Notes: generated from the sequence alone by a model not told the origin. Shown: positions 31,880-44,187, counted from the stretch's first letter. The stretch is DNA of 64,000 bases from Dicyema japonicum (GCA_011109175.1 RDEW01000002.1:568224-632223); one strand, 5' to 3'. Program-made: numbers and translations.

Positions 31880-32485
31880 GCTCAATTGGACATCCCTCTT
31901 CTCGGCTGCCCCCTACTTTTTGTTATCAACACTCTTCGGCATGTAGGGAGGAAAGCGATTATTATTGAAACTTAAGTTATGTCATAGGACGTAATAAAGA
32001 TGTGAACCACGGAAAGTCAAATTCTAGTTAGATTCTTTCATTTTTTCACGACAATTTGTCATGTCCTGTAGCCCGTCTAGGTCCTTTCATTCTAAAGACG
32101 CTTCCAATTTTCTTAAGGTGTCCATGAAGAACAGATGTAGGATTTACTTGGTCGATCAATAATACGCGGAACGCAAAGAATAAATTACTCCCTAGTTGCT
32201 ACGTTTTGCGAGGGTCCCCAGGTCGAGACGAAGTATATGTCCAAACGGCTTCCATCTTGCCTCCATTATTTTACGAGAAATCGATGTGCTCCTCGTTATC
32301 TTATAAAAATGTCGGACGGCAGTCTGAAGTGGTTCGAGGGTAAAAAGATATGCCGACGATGATTTTTGAGAAAGGAGTTCAGTTTCATTGCTTCTGTCTT
32401 GTGCAAGCCAAGTATAGTCCGACCTCTAATTGGGGAACTTAATGCATCAAAATCAGAGGTTTCCCCACAACATAAGTTTTCCATA
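31880..32485 (-). mobile_element. RTE-like LINE ORF2 C-terminal fragment
   Basis: Minus-strand text RTILGLHKTEAMKLNSFLKN, then HIFLPSNHFRLPSDIFIR, parallels LEKLNSFHKN...RSFFKMPSEILYKR in the RTE-like element at 39925-40030. The following WRQDGSRLDIYF-like text corresponds to WRLFGHILR. Broken frame, no palm domain. Confidence 0.6.
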
Positions 32486-32499
32486 TAGCTCGATAAATA

Positions 32500-33470
32500 A
32501 CAAAAAGAATATTATTTTTTAAGTAATCAGTTATTTTCTCCCATATTTATATTTATTCCTACTGACACTTTCTTTCTGAATTCATAAAAATCACGAAGAT
32601 AGTCTGGAATCAAATCAAAAATGTTAACCTCTAGGTTTTCCATCAAACTTAAAGTTTTTGATATTTATGTTCACAGTCTATATCCTCATAGAGATATTAA
32701 TCATAATTTCTTCAATTTCATCAAAACATTCATCAATAGCATTATTAACTATTTCTTCAGATGATTCATTTTTAATTTAGATAGAGATTGTCGAAAAAAT
32801 TTTTGTCAGCAGTTAAAATAATTTCAGCAGATACATTATTCCATGCAGATTATTGTTACCACTTTCTGCAAATTTAACTTAGAGATTCGATAAACATATT
32901 CGTCTTGAAAATATAAGAAATCGACTATTCAGTTTAAATAATTATCTTTGAAATTTTTAATGATTCTCATCAATGGTTGATGAAATTTCAAGAGAAAAAA
33001 TTTTGAAACATCTAGGATTTCTTCATTTTCCGATTATTAATGGTTCGAATTTTTCTCCAGTGTAGCTAAATCATAGATGGAGAGTAACTCTATCTTTACT
33101 CCGTTTAAAGCCACGCGCTGATTCACCAGTTTGAATTTCTCTTACAATCCATTTTAAGCTTTAAAATTGTTTCTCAAAAAAAATAGTGAAATTTTTTAGA
33201 GTTCACGAAATTGGAACATTCTGTTCCTTAAACGCTAAAATATCCATGACTTTTTATCCAATCTGTTTTTATAGAGATACAAATATTTATCAACTATTTG
33301 AACTTGAATAAAGGAATCCTCTTTCGATAAATGGTATATATTTTTATATGAAAAATAGATCCCTTGCTTGTATTGTACATGATAGATAAGCTCTTTTCAG
33401 AATGTTCTTTTAAAGAGATGATCTGCAATCTTCAATTTTGTGACTTTTATGACAAAAAAATTAAATTTAT
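32500..33470 (-). pseudogene. Decayed pogo/Tigger transposase
   Basis: On the minus strand about 33130-33005 reads GFKRSKDRVTLHL, stop, FSYTGEKFEPLIIGK, stop, RNPRCFK. This is the DDE-core segment of Tigger/Jerky transposases (KDRVTLLLC..., PLxIIGKSKNPRCFK). Upstream (33470-33200) a basic HTH-like text and downstream an acidic ESSEEIVNNAINECFDEIEE segment fit the family order. No TIR was identified. Confidence 0.65.
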
Positions 33471-33559
33471 TTTTAAAATCGGTTAAATAAAATCATTTAA
33501 TTAAAAAAACTAGGGATTTTACATAATATATGGACGATCATAACTTTCCGAAGAGTTAT

Positions 33560-34300
33560 CTTACTATTATTAACGCATATGCCCACATAGTGGATGGATC
33601 AATAAGATACCTAAAGAGATTGGCGACTTTTATGCTAATCTGTCTGGTGTTTATTCTGATTATGAAATTTGCACATTAATATTGATTGCCGGTGATCTTA
33701 ATACAAAAGTTGGAAATCGAATCACTATAGAAGAATCATTCATTGGAAGACATGGAAGGGGAAAAAGGAACATTGCAGGAACCTTTTAGCTAGCTTTTGT
33801 CAAGCAATTAACCTATTCATTTGTAACACGGTCTTTATGCGCTCGGCAAGACACAAAACAACTGGTCAGGCAATAGAACAAAGTCTGACGGAAGCATTGC
33901 GAAAATCTACAATCAAATAGACTACATTATTTGCAGACAAAAAGACCGCAGTATTGTCACTAATGCTCGTGCTTATAGAGGGTTTATAATTGACAGCGAT
34001 CACAAGATGGTTATTTCCAAAATGTCCTTAAAGAAACCTATGGGTTTGCAAGAAATGAAAAGAAAGTGCAATGGACACATGGAACTTCGGAGGAAGGGAT
34101 ACGTTATAGACCATCTAAAGAACAATACTATCCAGGGAGAGGAATTCAGAAAATACCTAAATGAGGATTGGAAGAAATATCAGTAGATTTGACACCGCAA
34201 ATTGCGTGGATTTTGGTCAAACAGAAGATCATGATTGCTGCGGATATATATCTAAAAGAAGACTACGTAACTAATACACCCACTGAAGAAATAACCGGTT
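33560..34300 (+). mobile_element. RTE-like LINE endonuclease fragment
   Basis: Plus-strand frames show ILIAGDLNTKVGNRITIEES, FIGRHGRGKRN, then NQ/IDYI-like and TNARAYRG...DSDHKMVISK. GDxN and the SDH motif of the APE-type endonuclease are visible. It is typical of RTE/BovB ORF2. Two frame shifts are needed and the RT is absent. Confidence 0.7.
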
Positions 34301-34483
34301 TGAAATTACTTTCTAATTAACAAAAGGTGATATGGATACAATGTCTAATAATTTTCTCGTCAAGAATTTTAAAAAACTCATTGATGTAAGTCAATTCACA
34401 TGAATTTTTTTCTCCACAAATTGATTTGAAATTAAGTTCATGTCGCTTTTAAATCTGTCAAGCCAGCCGTTTGAAGCTTTGAA

Positions 34484-34577
34484 AGTATCAAATCCAATTT
34501 TTGAAGCCGTATGTAAGTATCAAATCCAATTTTGAAGCCGTATGTAAGTATCAAATCCAATTTTTGAAGCCGTATAA
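34484..34577. repeat. ~33-bp minisatellite, three units
   Basis: AAGTATCAAATCCAATTTTTGAAGCCGTATGT is repeated three times with one-base differences. Confidence 0.9.
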
Positions 34578-34899
34578 TTTCTCACAATAAGGCATAAGAT
34601 CCTCATCCTTGTTCAAGAAAAGGTACAATTGTTTTTTTTATTCGCGAAATTATGCCTTTACTAGTTTTGTATTTTTTACTATCTGTCTTTCAGATAATTT
34701 TTTTTTCAATATCAATTTAGTAATCGTTAATTTTGTTTCGTAGTTAATAACCATTCAAAACAAAAAATGTAGATAAACGTGTAAATTAAAATTATATATT
34801 TATTAATAAAATATAATTTTATTTACATATAATTTCATTCCCCACAATTTTATAGTGCCCCAAATTTCCATATTTTTTATCGATTTTCCATTTTACTCT

Positions 34900-34986
34900 G
34901 CCAAAATGTTGGCCAAAAAAAATGCCCCAAAATCCGAGGGTGCCTCACCCCTGGGGTCTGCCCAATTCGGGGTCGGACTGTATTAT
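34900..34986 (-). repeat. Transposon-end-like sequence shared with 53048-53115
   Basis: The minus strand begins TACAGTCCGACCCCGAATTG and continues GGGCAGACCCCAGGGGTGAG...CACCCTCGGATTTTGG. The same order with small changes occurs at 53051 on the plus strand. CAGTNCGACCCC at a TA is reminiscent of pogo/Tigger ends. It abuts the 3' tail of the LINE at 34978. Confidence 0.6.
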
Positions 34987-37000
34987 TATTATTACCCCCA
35001 GAATCACTGGGTCAAAGAGAAAGAAATAAAAGTTCTCATCTAACTAAGTGATCCAGACCGACAAAGGTGAGGACGAGTCCGGCGGGGTCAAGAATCTTGA
35101 ACAGCTCTTCTCATAGGACATGGCATCGGCTCACAATTTCTGTATGATTGTAGATAATTCGATAGTATTTGGAATAGAGGGCAGCTCGGTAGAACAGCCT
35201 TTTTTAAGTTTCGTTGTAGTTCAATTAAAAAATTTTCAATAGGTTGGATATTGTGATCTGGTCCAATTAACCTTATGCAGTCTCCTCGATTGCAGATAAC
35301 TTCAATGTGGAAGATCGTGACATTTGCATTGCCCATGAAGGACTTGCATACGTCATCGTTGGTCGGATAATTGTTTGTAAATCGTGGCAAGGATCCCAGT
35401 TTGATCTCTAAATGTTTTTGAGAGCACTTTTAAAATTCTCATTTTTTCAGAGCAGAAGTTACTCTGTTTTCAACATGCCGGATAAAGGTGAGTCCCTGAT
35501 CAAAGGTTACTCCCAGAATCTTCAATGTTTTGCTAATAGAGATAGCTTCGTTCTTCATAAAGACTTTTGGTTCTATACAGAGCTGTCTCTTGTAGGTGGT
35601 AAACATTGTGACAAAGGACTTTGTTGCTGATGTGTCGAGTCTCCTGTCCGAAAGCCATAGTTCGAGCTTGTCAGCATTTGTTGAGCCAACTGAGTCGCTG
35701 ATTGAATGTTTCTGTCCTTGGAGGCAAGAATGATATCGTCGGCATAGGAGAGGATTAGACAGTTTTCATTACAGGTTTGTGGCATGTCGTTTATGTAGAG
35801 ATTGAAGAGTTGGGGTGATAGTGGGAGCCTTGAGGGACTCCATTTGGGAAATAGCGAGATCTTGATTTGATGTTGTTGCAGAGTACTTGTGCTCGTCTTC
35901 CATTTAGGAAGTTTCCAAGCCAAAGTTTCAGGTTCGGATGGATGTTGGTTTCATATATTTTCTTTGTTAGAGTTTCCTAGGGACTGAGTCGAACGCTTTT
36001 GTGATGTCCACGGATATAAGTACAGTCCTCTGATGGGGTTTGGGGGAGTTAAATCCTTCCGCAATGAATTGTGTGAGGGTTGTAAGGTGTGTTGTCGTCG
36101 AATGGTTGTCCCGGAATCCGTGCTGGGTCGGAGGTATTGAGATTGAGTCTTGTATTTTTTCCAAAACAAGCCTTTCAAGGATCCTTGAGACCGGACTTAG
36201 AATAGATATTGGGCGATAGGAAAATGGTTCGGTTGTAGGAAAAAAAGTCAAGTGGAAAAAAGGTCAAGCGGAAAAAAAGTCGTCTTTTTTAGTTTATATC
36301 GCATTTTTGTGATACTTCTAGCATCTTTTAATTTTTAAAAATTTTTTCAATACTTGACTTTTTTTCCGCTTGACTTTTTTTCCATTTTTGAAAATTTTTC
36401 CCTTATAAATTTTCGAAATTTAGCGCAAAACTGAAAAAAAGTCAAGTCCGTTAACGAAATTACGGACTTGCATTTTATAATTGTAGCTTCTTTGAATTTT
36501 ATTGACTTCTTTGAATTTTATTGGCAGGAACTCAGTGGTGGGAGATATACGTTGACAATTGTTATTGATAGTCTTGGGAATCGTATTTTGGTAACCAAAA
36601 GTTCGAGATTTCCATATCCTTTAAGCATAGTGTAAGCACTGTTGGTTATGTCCTCAAACGGAATGCCGTTGCGAATAACTGTGAGAAGACCCCCACCAAG
36701 TTTGCCAATTCTGTCACGGCGAATTACTGTGAATCCCGGAAATACTGGTGTTGAATTCTTTGGAGAAAGTTTAGATTCTTGAACAGATCAATGTGATTTT
36801 CTTTCACAAATGTCTGAAGTTCGAGTATTTTGTTCTTGATTCCATTTATATTCAGTTGGACTATTCTGGCTGGTCCAGAGTTTGCTTCAACGTCCCCGCA
36901 GCGGCGCAGGCCTTTCTTATTGGTCCACCCGTGAAGATAGGGGAAAGTGTGGTTCTTTTTTTCAAATGCCACCACGTCGTCGGCGAGCCACATGACATTT
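34978..37000 (-). mobile_element. CR1-like LINE, nearly full length but broken
   Basis: Reading on the minus strand: N-terminal RRCGDVEANSGPARIVQLNI and an APE endonuclease start (36993-36724), endonuclease continuation (GLLTVIRNGIPFEDI) to about 36530, a foreign MULE arm (36235-36480), then RT: FSYRPISILSPVSRILERLV, TQHGFRDNHSTTTHL, VLISVDITKAFDSVPRKL, NLYINDM, LSYADDIILASKDRNIQSA. YADD is intact. C-terminal frames follow to 35090, and the 3' end is GTCGGTCTGG...ACCCAGTGATTCTGGGGGTA(ATA)n. The distal endonuclease and linker are missing around the MULE arm. Frame shifts make it inactive. Confidence 0.85.
36235..36490 (+). mobile_element. Solo MULE terminal arm
   Basis: About 250 bp nearly identical to the left TIR of the MULE at 50170 (AAAAAGTCAAG words, TTTAGTTTATATCGCATTTTTG, TTTTCGAAATTTAGCGCAAA, ending CGGACTTG). 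It lacks the second half of the terminal palindrome. It lies inside a LINE and replaces part of it, so it arrived by insertion followed by deletion, or by an aberrant event. Confidence 0.85.
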
Positions 37001-37019
37001 TTGATTGACTGAAACCCTT

Positions 37020-38299
37020 AACTAAAAAACTTTACGTCGGATATTAAAGAACGAAACAATGACAAAAATAGATAAAATCGAAGGCTTAAAGACAATGCGA
37101 AGTTTTATGTAGTTGTCGACCAAATCAGAAAAATACCAAAGAAAACACTGACTTTACGAGATGAAGAAGAAAACATATTGCTAACCAACAAGAAATTGCA
37201 GAACTTAAAACGGACTATTTTGAAGCACAATTCGTATTAAAAATAGCAAAAAACTCACAATTAATACGGATCAGGGAAAATTAGACGAAGAAATAACTCT
37301 GGAAGAAGTGATGAATCAAGTTTCAAACCGAAAGACAATAAGAGTCCCAGTCCAGATGGCTTAAATGATGAATTTTTCAAATTTGGAACGCAAAAACTAT
37401 ACAAGATAATTGCCTGGATTCTAAACGAAACGTACAATAAAGGAGCACCTTGCCATTTGAGAAGGACTATTAATACCAATACAGAAACCAAACAAAAAAG
37501 CGGGAAAGTTGAGAACCTAAGACCAGTGGTCTAACCAACACATTAGCGGAAGATACTAGCAATATTACACTTCAAAGAACTCGTACCTGTCGGCTTATCA
37601 AGTGGCTTCACAAAGGAATCAACGTCAGATGTTATTTGGAGCCACAAATGGAGAAGTGCGACTGTTCAAAAATTTAAAATATCGACAACCATTCTTGAGA
37701 TTGATATGTCAAAGCCTTTGATTCCGTCAACAGGAACAAGCTGCTGCAAATATTAGAGCACTTCTTGGAGGGCTCGACAATTAGGATGGTCAGGACTGAG
37801 AAAGCTTTATCGAGGACATTTGAAACGACAATTTTTACCCCTTAAAAATATCCATTATCCCTGATTTTGTTTATTATTTATCTGGAGGCAGCTCTACAAG
37901 ACTTGAAGCTTCATATCGGAGAAGGAACGTGTATAATAGCATATGCAGATGATGTGGACTTTATTTCGAATAACAATGAAGAGATAATTGCACTTTTGGA
38001 GAAAATACCTGATAAATGGCTGAATGGTCACTAAAAGTAAGCACAAACAAAACCGAAATCACGGAGCTAAAAAGAAATGAGAAAAGGACCGAGGACCACT
38101 GGCGCAGATAAAAAAACTAGGATCTTATCTCGGTGACACCGAAGATATAACACGAAGGAAGACACTAACTAAAGTCGCTTTCAACAAAATGAAGAAAACC
38201 TGGCTTCTGCACAAAGGGCTTGACCCTAAAACTCGAATGAAACAATAAAATGCTTTAGTGAGTCCAATCCTATTATATAATGCCAATACATGGGCATGT
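37020..38299 (+). mobile_element. RTE-like LINE, 5' part (interrupted)
   Basis: Plus-strand traces: DEEITLEEVMNQVSNRKT, LLIPIQKPNKK, SSGFTKESTSDVIWSHKWRS, TTILEIDMSKAFDSVN, FIIYLEAALQDLKLHIGEGT, IIAYADDVDFISNNNEE. The catalytic YADD is present. It is split by many stops and shifts. The element stops in NANTWAC at 38299 and resumes in the same reading at 39911, so the intervening LINE is a later insertion. Confidence 0.8.
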
Positions 38300-39910
38300 T
38301 ATTATTATTATTTAAAGCACTCCGAGAAGTCATAAAATTAATCAAGCTCCCTTGTGCCGTATTTCTAGCCATCCTCTCTATCAGCCTTTTCCAGGACCTC
38401 TACTTCGTGCCAGTTCCCTTAAGGTATCTAGGTCGTCTGCGGAAGTGAGCTTCAGTCCCACAGCCGACAGGTCTCCATTCAAAATAGTTGGGAGTGTGAC
38501 TCTTGGTCTTCCACGGAAACCGGCTCCCGTATGCATTAGGTAGTTTTCCATGGCGATATTCGCGGGTACTTGAGCATTTAGACGTAAGATATGTCCAAAG
38601 AGACTCCATCTTGATCTGAAGATCTCCTCGGATAGTATACCAGAATTGCACTTCGAGTAGAGGTCATTGTTTGAGATCTTCTTAGGCCACTTGATCTTGA
38701 TTACTGATTTCAATTGTGTCCTGTGGAAAGCGTCAAGACGGTCCATCTCTTGTTTAGAGATTCCCCAAGTGCCTGAATTGTAGGTCAGGACGGGGATGAC
38801 AAAAGCCTTATATATTCTGAGTTTGGTGTTTAATCCCATCCTCTTCTTATGACCCCACATATTCGATACTTTCTTTAGTGCACACATTGCGAGGATTTTC
38901 CTCCGAGAAACATCTTCTGAGTCCCCGAGAAGCGAACCCACCTTCTTTTGCTTTCTCCAAGACTCGTCCGATCTTCGATCATTGCGTGTAAGTGTTGTGA
39001 ACTCTGTTTTATCGGTGTTAACGGTTAAGAACCATTTCGAGAATACGTGTGGAAGAACGTTAAGCATGTGTTGAAGTACTTGAATATCCTCAGAAACAAA
39101 GTCCAGGTCGTCCGCGTAGATTATCTCGTTATAATTGTTGCCAACCAGGGGTCTGAACTCTCTTAGTGCGGCCTCAAGGTAGACAATAAAGAGGACCGGG
39201 GATAGTGAGTCCCCCTGTGGAACTCCACGTGAGGTCGAAAAAAAGTTAGAGGTAGAGTCACCAATTTTGACGGCAAGTTGAGTGTTCCGCATGAGTAAGT
39301 GTATTATTTTGACATCGTCAGGCAGTAGAAAACTCTCCAACACTTCCATAAGTTTTCCACGGTCCACCGAGTCGAACGCACGGGACATGTCGATACCAAG
39401 TATCTCAATAGATTTTTTGTATTTTTGGCACAGGGCACAATACCACCTGTGCCCCCATACCACGTCAGCCGTGGACCTGCCCGTCCGGAATCCACTTTGG
39501 CCGTCCGAAAGAAATATGTTCACCCTCTCCTTTATTCGGTTTAAAGCAATGAGGGATAATGTTTTTCGTATGGAGGTTAGGAGTATAATAGGTCTGAAGT
39601 TGTGAGGGGGGCCTTTACTTTTTCCCGGTTTTTGTAGTGGAATTAGCCACCCTTTTCCCAGTTCCAGTTCATCTGCACCCTCGAGAGACCGGTTGAAAAT
39701 GTTAGTAATCATTTCAATTAGCTCCTCCGGGCCGTATTGTAAAAGTTCTGCAGTAATGAAGTCTGGTCCGGCAGATCTTCCGGAATTTAATTTTTTAATA
39801 GCTTGTTGAGTTTCGGATATGGTAATAGGGCTAGTTAGAGTGTACTTGTAAGACTTCCGAGATTTCATTGCTTGGTCAGCCGCGTCCTGTTTGTGAACAT
39901 AAGGTCAAAA
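38300..39910 (-). mobile_element. RTE-like LINE inserted into another LINE, 12-bp target duplication
   Basis: Bounded by ACATGGGCATGT at 38288-38299 and 39911-39922. It is 5'-truncated (no endonuclease) and has an uninterrupted 495-codon RT frame. Its 3' tail is (AATA)n against the left target copy. Removing it restores the frame of the host LINE. The long open frame and clean duplication mark this as the youngest LINE in the window. Confidence 0.95.
38381..39868 (-). CDS. RTE-like reverse transcriptase (5'-truncated ORF2)
   Basis: 495 codons open. RT blocks: AIKKLNSGRSAGPDFITAEL, LIPLQKPGKSKGPPHNFRPI, SDGQSGFRTGRSTADVVWGH, LGIDMSRAFDSVDRGKLMEV, STSRGVPQGDSLSPVLFIVY, EIIYADDLDFVSEDIQ and LTVNTDKTEFTTL. 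The active-site Asp pairs (D of DMSRAFD and YADD) are intact. After the thumb, LYSKCNSGILSEEIFRSRW and SLFGHILR form the C-terminal part typical of RTE-like elements. The N-terminal endonuclease is missing, so it cannot move by itself, but the RT domain is intact. Confidence 0.9.
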   Translation of the reverse strand: MKSRKSYKYTLTSPITISETQQAIKKLNSGRSAGPDFITAELLQYGPEELIEMITNIFNRSLEGADELELGKGWLIPLQKPGKSKGPPHNFRPIILLTSIRKTLSLIALNRIKERVNIFLSDGQSGFRTGRSTADVVWGHRWYCALCQKYKKSIEILGIDMSRAFDSVDRGKLMEVLESFLLPDDVKIIHLLMRNTQLAVKIGDSTSNFFSTSRGVPQGDSLSPVLFIVYLEAALREFRPLVGNNYNEIIYADDLDFVSEDIQVLQHMLNVLPHVFSKWFLTVNTDKTEFTTLTRNDRRSDESWRKQKKVGSLLGDSEDVSRRKILAMCALKKVSNMWGHKKRMGLNTKLRIYKAFVIPVLTYNSGTWGISKQEMDRLDAFHRTQLKSVIKIKWPKKISNNDLYSKCNSGILSEEIFRSRWSLFGHILRLNAQVPANIAMENYLMHTGAGFRGRPRVTLPTILNGDLSAVGLKLTSADDLDTLRELARSRGPGKG

Positions 39911-40335
39911 ACATGGGCATGTACAAGGCAAAAACTCGAAAAGTTGAATTCTTTCCACAAAAATCATCTCCGAGCACTCCTTTCATCTCGGAGCTTTTTC
40001 AAAATGCCGTCCGAAATCTTATACAAGAGAAAAGGAACTGAGCCAATATCATGTGGTATTACTGATTCAAGATGGAGGCTGTTTGGACACATACTCCGCC
40101 ACGATATGGGGACCCTGCCAACATAGCAATGGAGGAGTATTTTATCTTAGAGGCTTCGGTTTTCTGCGGCCGGCCGAGGACAACATTGCCGGTAATCTTA
40201 GATAGAGATCTCAAGAGGATTGGGAAGTGTCTTAAAAATGGGGAAGATCTAGATATGCTACGGAACATATCAACGGATCGAAAAAGATGGGCGATGTTAA
40301 TTAGATTGTTAACTTTTGTGTTGCACATCCTTTGT
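39911..40335 (+). mobile_element. RTE-like LINE, 3' part (interrupted)
   Basis: Continuation of the element at 37020-38299: TRQKLEKLNSFHKNHLRALL, SFFKMPSEILYKRKGTEPIS, a shift, then WRLFGHILR-like and NIAMEEYFILEASVFCGRPR, LPVILDRDLKRIGKCLKNGE and DLDMLRNISTDRKRW. The same C-terminal order is in the inserted LINE, so both belong to one clade. Confidence 0.8.
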
Positions 40336-40369
40336 CATGATCTTGCTTTTGCGTACATGCCTATAATAA

Positions 40370-42490
40370 TAATGTGGCCTTATGTGGTACAACAATTCGA
40401 CAAATTTTGGAAACGCCCAGGGGTACCTAATTCCCACCCGGATAGGACCATTAGACCTTCTCCTCCTGAAGTCATCGTCGATCCCCGGAGGAATTCCTCA
40501 GACCACTGTGGAGAAAGAAAATTTGCTGCTCTCCAATGTGGAGAACATCAATGGGATTAAAAACAAGACCAAAAAACTCCGTTCAATCCTCACAAATCAG
40601 AAGATCAACGTGGCTATGATTCAAGAAACTAAACTCTGCATGAATGATCCTACTCCTTTATTCTCCGGCTACAAGTCTATTATAATGGACAGGAAACATA
40701 GAAAAGGCGAAGGCCTAATCACTCTATTCAGGAAGAATCTGAAATGCAAGGAAATCACTTCAGAAGTGAAACAGTGCATTGGGGATTATGAGGTTACTGA
40801 AGTAATTATCTCATTGGGTACAACAAATGGAATGTCGATGTCTTATAAACATCTACGTTCATTCCTAGCTCTCATCCCCATAGGCTATGATATTCCAAAT
40901 CTTTCAAAATTGACTACCTTCGATTAGTTCATCATCTACGGGGACCTGAATGTTAAGCATCCATTTTGGTTGTCTTCTCAACTCGCAGGCAAAAGAGGGA
41001 AATTACTACTTTCGCAAACATTTTGAACGATCTACCAAAAAAAAACACACCATTCAGAGAAACGGATCAGCTTACTTCACCTGACGTAACTCTCCGTTCT
41101 GCTTCACTTGCATCGAAGATTGCATGGTCAGTCTTATGCGAAACGAGAAGTGACCACAACCCAATTGTGATGAAGATCAAGAGAGAGACCAGTGTCAAGA
41201 AAATTCAAAGAAGCTACAATTATAAAAATGCTGACTGGGAAATGTACCAATTTATCACGGACAAGCTACTACAGGACTGTTACCTTGATAGTTTTCCTTC
41301 GTTGGACAAAGCGATCATAAGAGCAAGATCATACTCCATACCAAAATATTCACTAGATTCATATGGGAAGACGGTTTTGATTAAGAAAATCTTCTCAAAA
41401 AATCCAATCGGATTACAGCAAATAAGAAACTCCGGCTTAGAGCTTTAAACAACGAAATAAAGGCAAAACAACTAAAATCCTAGAGAGCGAGGTGGAACCG
41501 ATTATTTACAAAACTGGATCAAAATAGTTCCACCGGAGATTAATGGAAAGAAATTCGGAATGTGGCAACGGGTGATGAGGTATCATCTTTTGAAGACTAC
41601 ACTCAGAGAGATGTCAATAGGATGATAAAATTCTACTTCAAGATATCATTAAAAGATTACAAAAAGTCGGATGGGCCACCGTTATCACAAAAGATGCTTA
41701 AAAGGATGTCAGACACTATCTACTTCTCGGAGAAGGAAGTGAGGGAATCATTACTTTTCTCCAGAACAGCTTATTCCCACGGCCCGGATAACATCCCGAT
41801 GATCCTGTTAAAGAAAATTGGAGATGGAGGAATCGCCTTCCTTGCTGCCATCTTCAACTTTTAAGGTTAATCAAAACGTACTACCATCAATTTGGAAGCA
41901 GGCGTACATTCGCCCTATTCTCAGGGAAACCAAAGGGGACCCAGCGTAATTTAGACCTGTGTCCCTACTCTGCTCAATATCAAAATCCTGAAAAAATATT
42001 CAATCGGAGATCCCAAGAAAACTCAAACTCTGGATTACCAACTTTTCTGAGTGGACGAGAGGACGTGTATCTCGGAGGCCTGAAATTCGTTTCATGTCTA
42101 CTTCCTAACGGAATTCCACAAGGATCCCCGTTATCTCCAGCATTATTTAACTTATTTTTGTTCGACTCCGGAATCCGAAAACGATGTTCTTCTCTCTATA
42201 CAGATGATATTGTTTTGGCTTCAAGAGACCGGAATATTCAGAATGCCACAGAGAGGATCCAAAATAACTTGGATTGTCTAAACGTTTGGATAATAGAAAA
42301 CCGGCTTAGGATGAGTGCACAAAAGTCAATCACTTCCCTTTTCACCTCGGACAAAAGATTGGGAAGAAGGACAGTAACCTTGAAGGTAGACAAAGACGAT
42401 ATTTCCCTTTCAACAGATGTCAGAGGATATTGGGAGCAAATAGATGTGCTAAATTTACTTGATTTTTTCATACTTATGGTAGAAAATTTA
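40370..42490 (+). mobile_element. CR1-like LINE, broken (endonuclease and RT)
   Basis: Endonuclease: NGIKNKTKKL, INVAMIQETKLC, FSGYKSIIMDRKHRKGEGLI, then SPDVTLRSASLASKIAWSVL and RSDHNPIVMKIK (the SDH motif). Linker and early RT: YTQRDVNRMIKF, FSRTAYSHGPDNIPMILLKK. Late RT: GIPQGSPLSPALFNLFLFDS and SLYTDDIVLASRDRNIQNA, where YADD is YTDD with both Asp kept. A stretch of RT near 41880-42060 is compressed or deleted. The 3' end is lost at about 42490, where a different repeat begins. Confidence 0.82.
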
Positions 42491-42869
42491 TAGAGCGCCC
42501 CAAAACAGAGTTTTCCCAAAAATAGAGGAGCTCCACTTCGGAGGTGCGCCCCAAATAAAGGTGAGTTGTAAAGGCTGACTCTTGTATCCACATCGAGCCC
42601 TTTACCGGCTAACCAAGGTTTTCTTGATTCCATCAGTTTTCTCAGGCAGGTTCGATTCTGGTTGCTAAAAATATCCTGGAGCTTCCTACCTACTCTAATT
42701 GTCGTAGATAACCCTTGTGGTATTTTGTTGCAATATTTTTCCCACATAATTACTATTAAAATAACGAGTACTTTAGTAACCAGCCAACTGCCCTATCTCG
42801 TTTGCAAAAAAGTCATAAAGCTTATACAGGGTTGGCATGCAGATTATCGGTCGATAATCAATCGAACTT

Positions 42870-43690
42870 TACATTAAATGTTTTAAATAAATTATTAGGC
42901 ACGATTGCCAATTTTAATATACACTACAGCTCTTAGGCCCGATAATCCTTTGGTAAAGCTGACCATTCTATTGGGATTAGAAATCCTGCTCCTGTTGCAG
43001 TTGTGTAATGGAACGTTCCTTTATGAGTGGAATATTGGGAATTGAAAAGTTTTCTACTGGGAAACTTTCGGGAAAGCTAACGATCCACGGTTTGTAAAAA
43101 AGGAGTCGAATTACTATTAGTGAAAGTCGTAATGTTTGAAAGACGAGAAGCTCAGCTCAATCTCTTGTTAGATTGGGGGTAAATATTGGTATTTTTGTCA
43201 TATGTGCCGAGTGGAATAGGAAACCAGAGATCTAATGTTACAGATGCAAAATAATTCAGACACATAACTCGTCTGTGTAAGAATCCAGCTAAGTGATTGC
43301 TGTGTTCGGGTCCCCACTCTAAGGCAGAATTTATAGTTTGTGTGACTGAAGTAAAAAAAATGTGTGAACAGTGGTACTATGGATCATTTATTAAATGATT
43401 GGGGTTTCTCAGTGGGCAATCGAAGCCAGAAGACTTAAAGAAAAAAAAATTTATGAAAAAGTTATTAAAATTGTCCCTGAAAAGAGAATTACAAAAATGG
43501 TGAAATAAGTCCCGGTCAGAATATACTGTCTGGAAGAGGAAAAGTTGATAGAGAAATGGTTGAAATTAGCATACAGACAAGTGGGTTAATGAGTAGTGCG
43601 TCTGATTATATTGTTAATAGTGATAGAAATTCTTTTGTTAATGTCTGTAATCGGTTGGAGAACAGAATAAAGATTCAGAACCAAATTATA
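42870..43690 (+). mobile_element. LINE ORF1-like fragment, copy B
   Basis: Same order as 25420-26470 (CTCTTAGGCCCGATAATCC, AATCCTGCTCCTGTTGCAG, GGGAAACTTTCGGGAAAGCT, CAGACGAGAAGCTCAGC-type words), more decayed. The zinc-knuckle text is frame-broken. Confidence 0.5.
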
Positions 43691-44187
43691 TTTGATATGA
43701 TGACGCCCTTAAAAATAAGAGGTTAAGAAAACAAGAAAGATACCAAATTATATTTGATATGGTGACGCCCTTAAAATAAGAGATTAACCGCCTGTTAAGT
43801 CTGAAGTAACCAGGATCAGTAATGAAACGATGTGGGCATCACCCTTCTTAACCGACTTACGATGTCTCTGTCCCTTTTGCAACATCTAAAAGTTACAACA
43901 AATCACCTATTTGAATGTCACAATTAGCAAAACGTTCATCACCAATGCAGGACTGACCAATCTATCGAGTGACTGGCATCTGCTGCGTCCTATTTAGTAG
44001 CTGCTGGCCTCCTACAAGTTTTTAGGCCGGGGTTACTTAACTAACTAAAGCAGAGAACAGAATAATAAATTAATTCACTGAGGACAAATTAGATTGTTAA
44101 TGAGAATCTAATATTTTATAATGACTGACTATTAGTTATTTTATTTAAGAAATCTATAAACTAATGTTAGTAATGTTAGTTTATCAA

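Noticed and set aside
34484-34577. CRISPR-like array
   Set aside because: The three units are contiguous tandem copies without spacers, in a eukaryotic genome.
38352-39605. Plus-strand frames inside the RTE-like LINE
   Set aside because: Shadows of the 495-codon RT frame on the minus strand.
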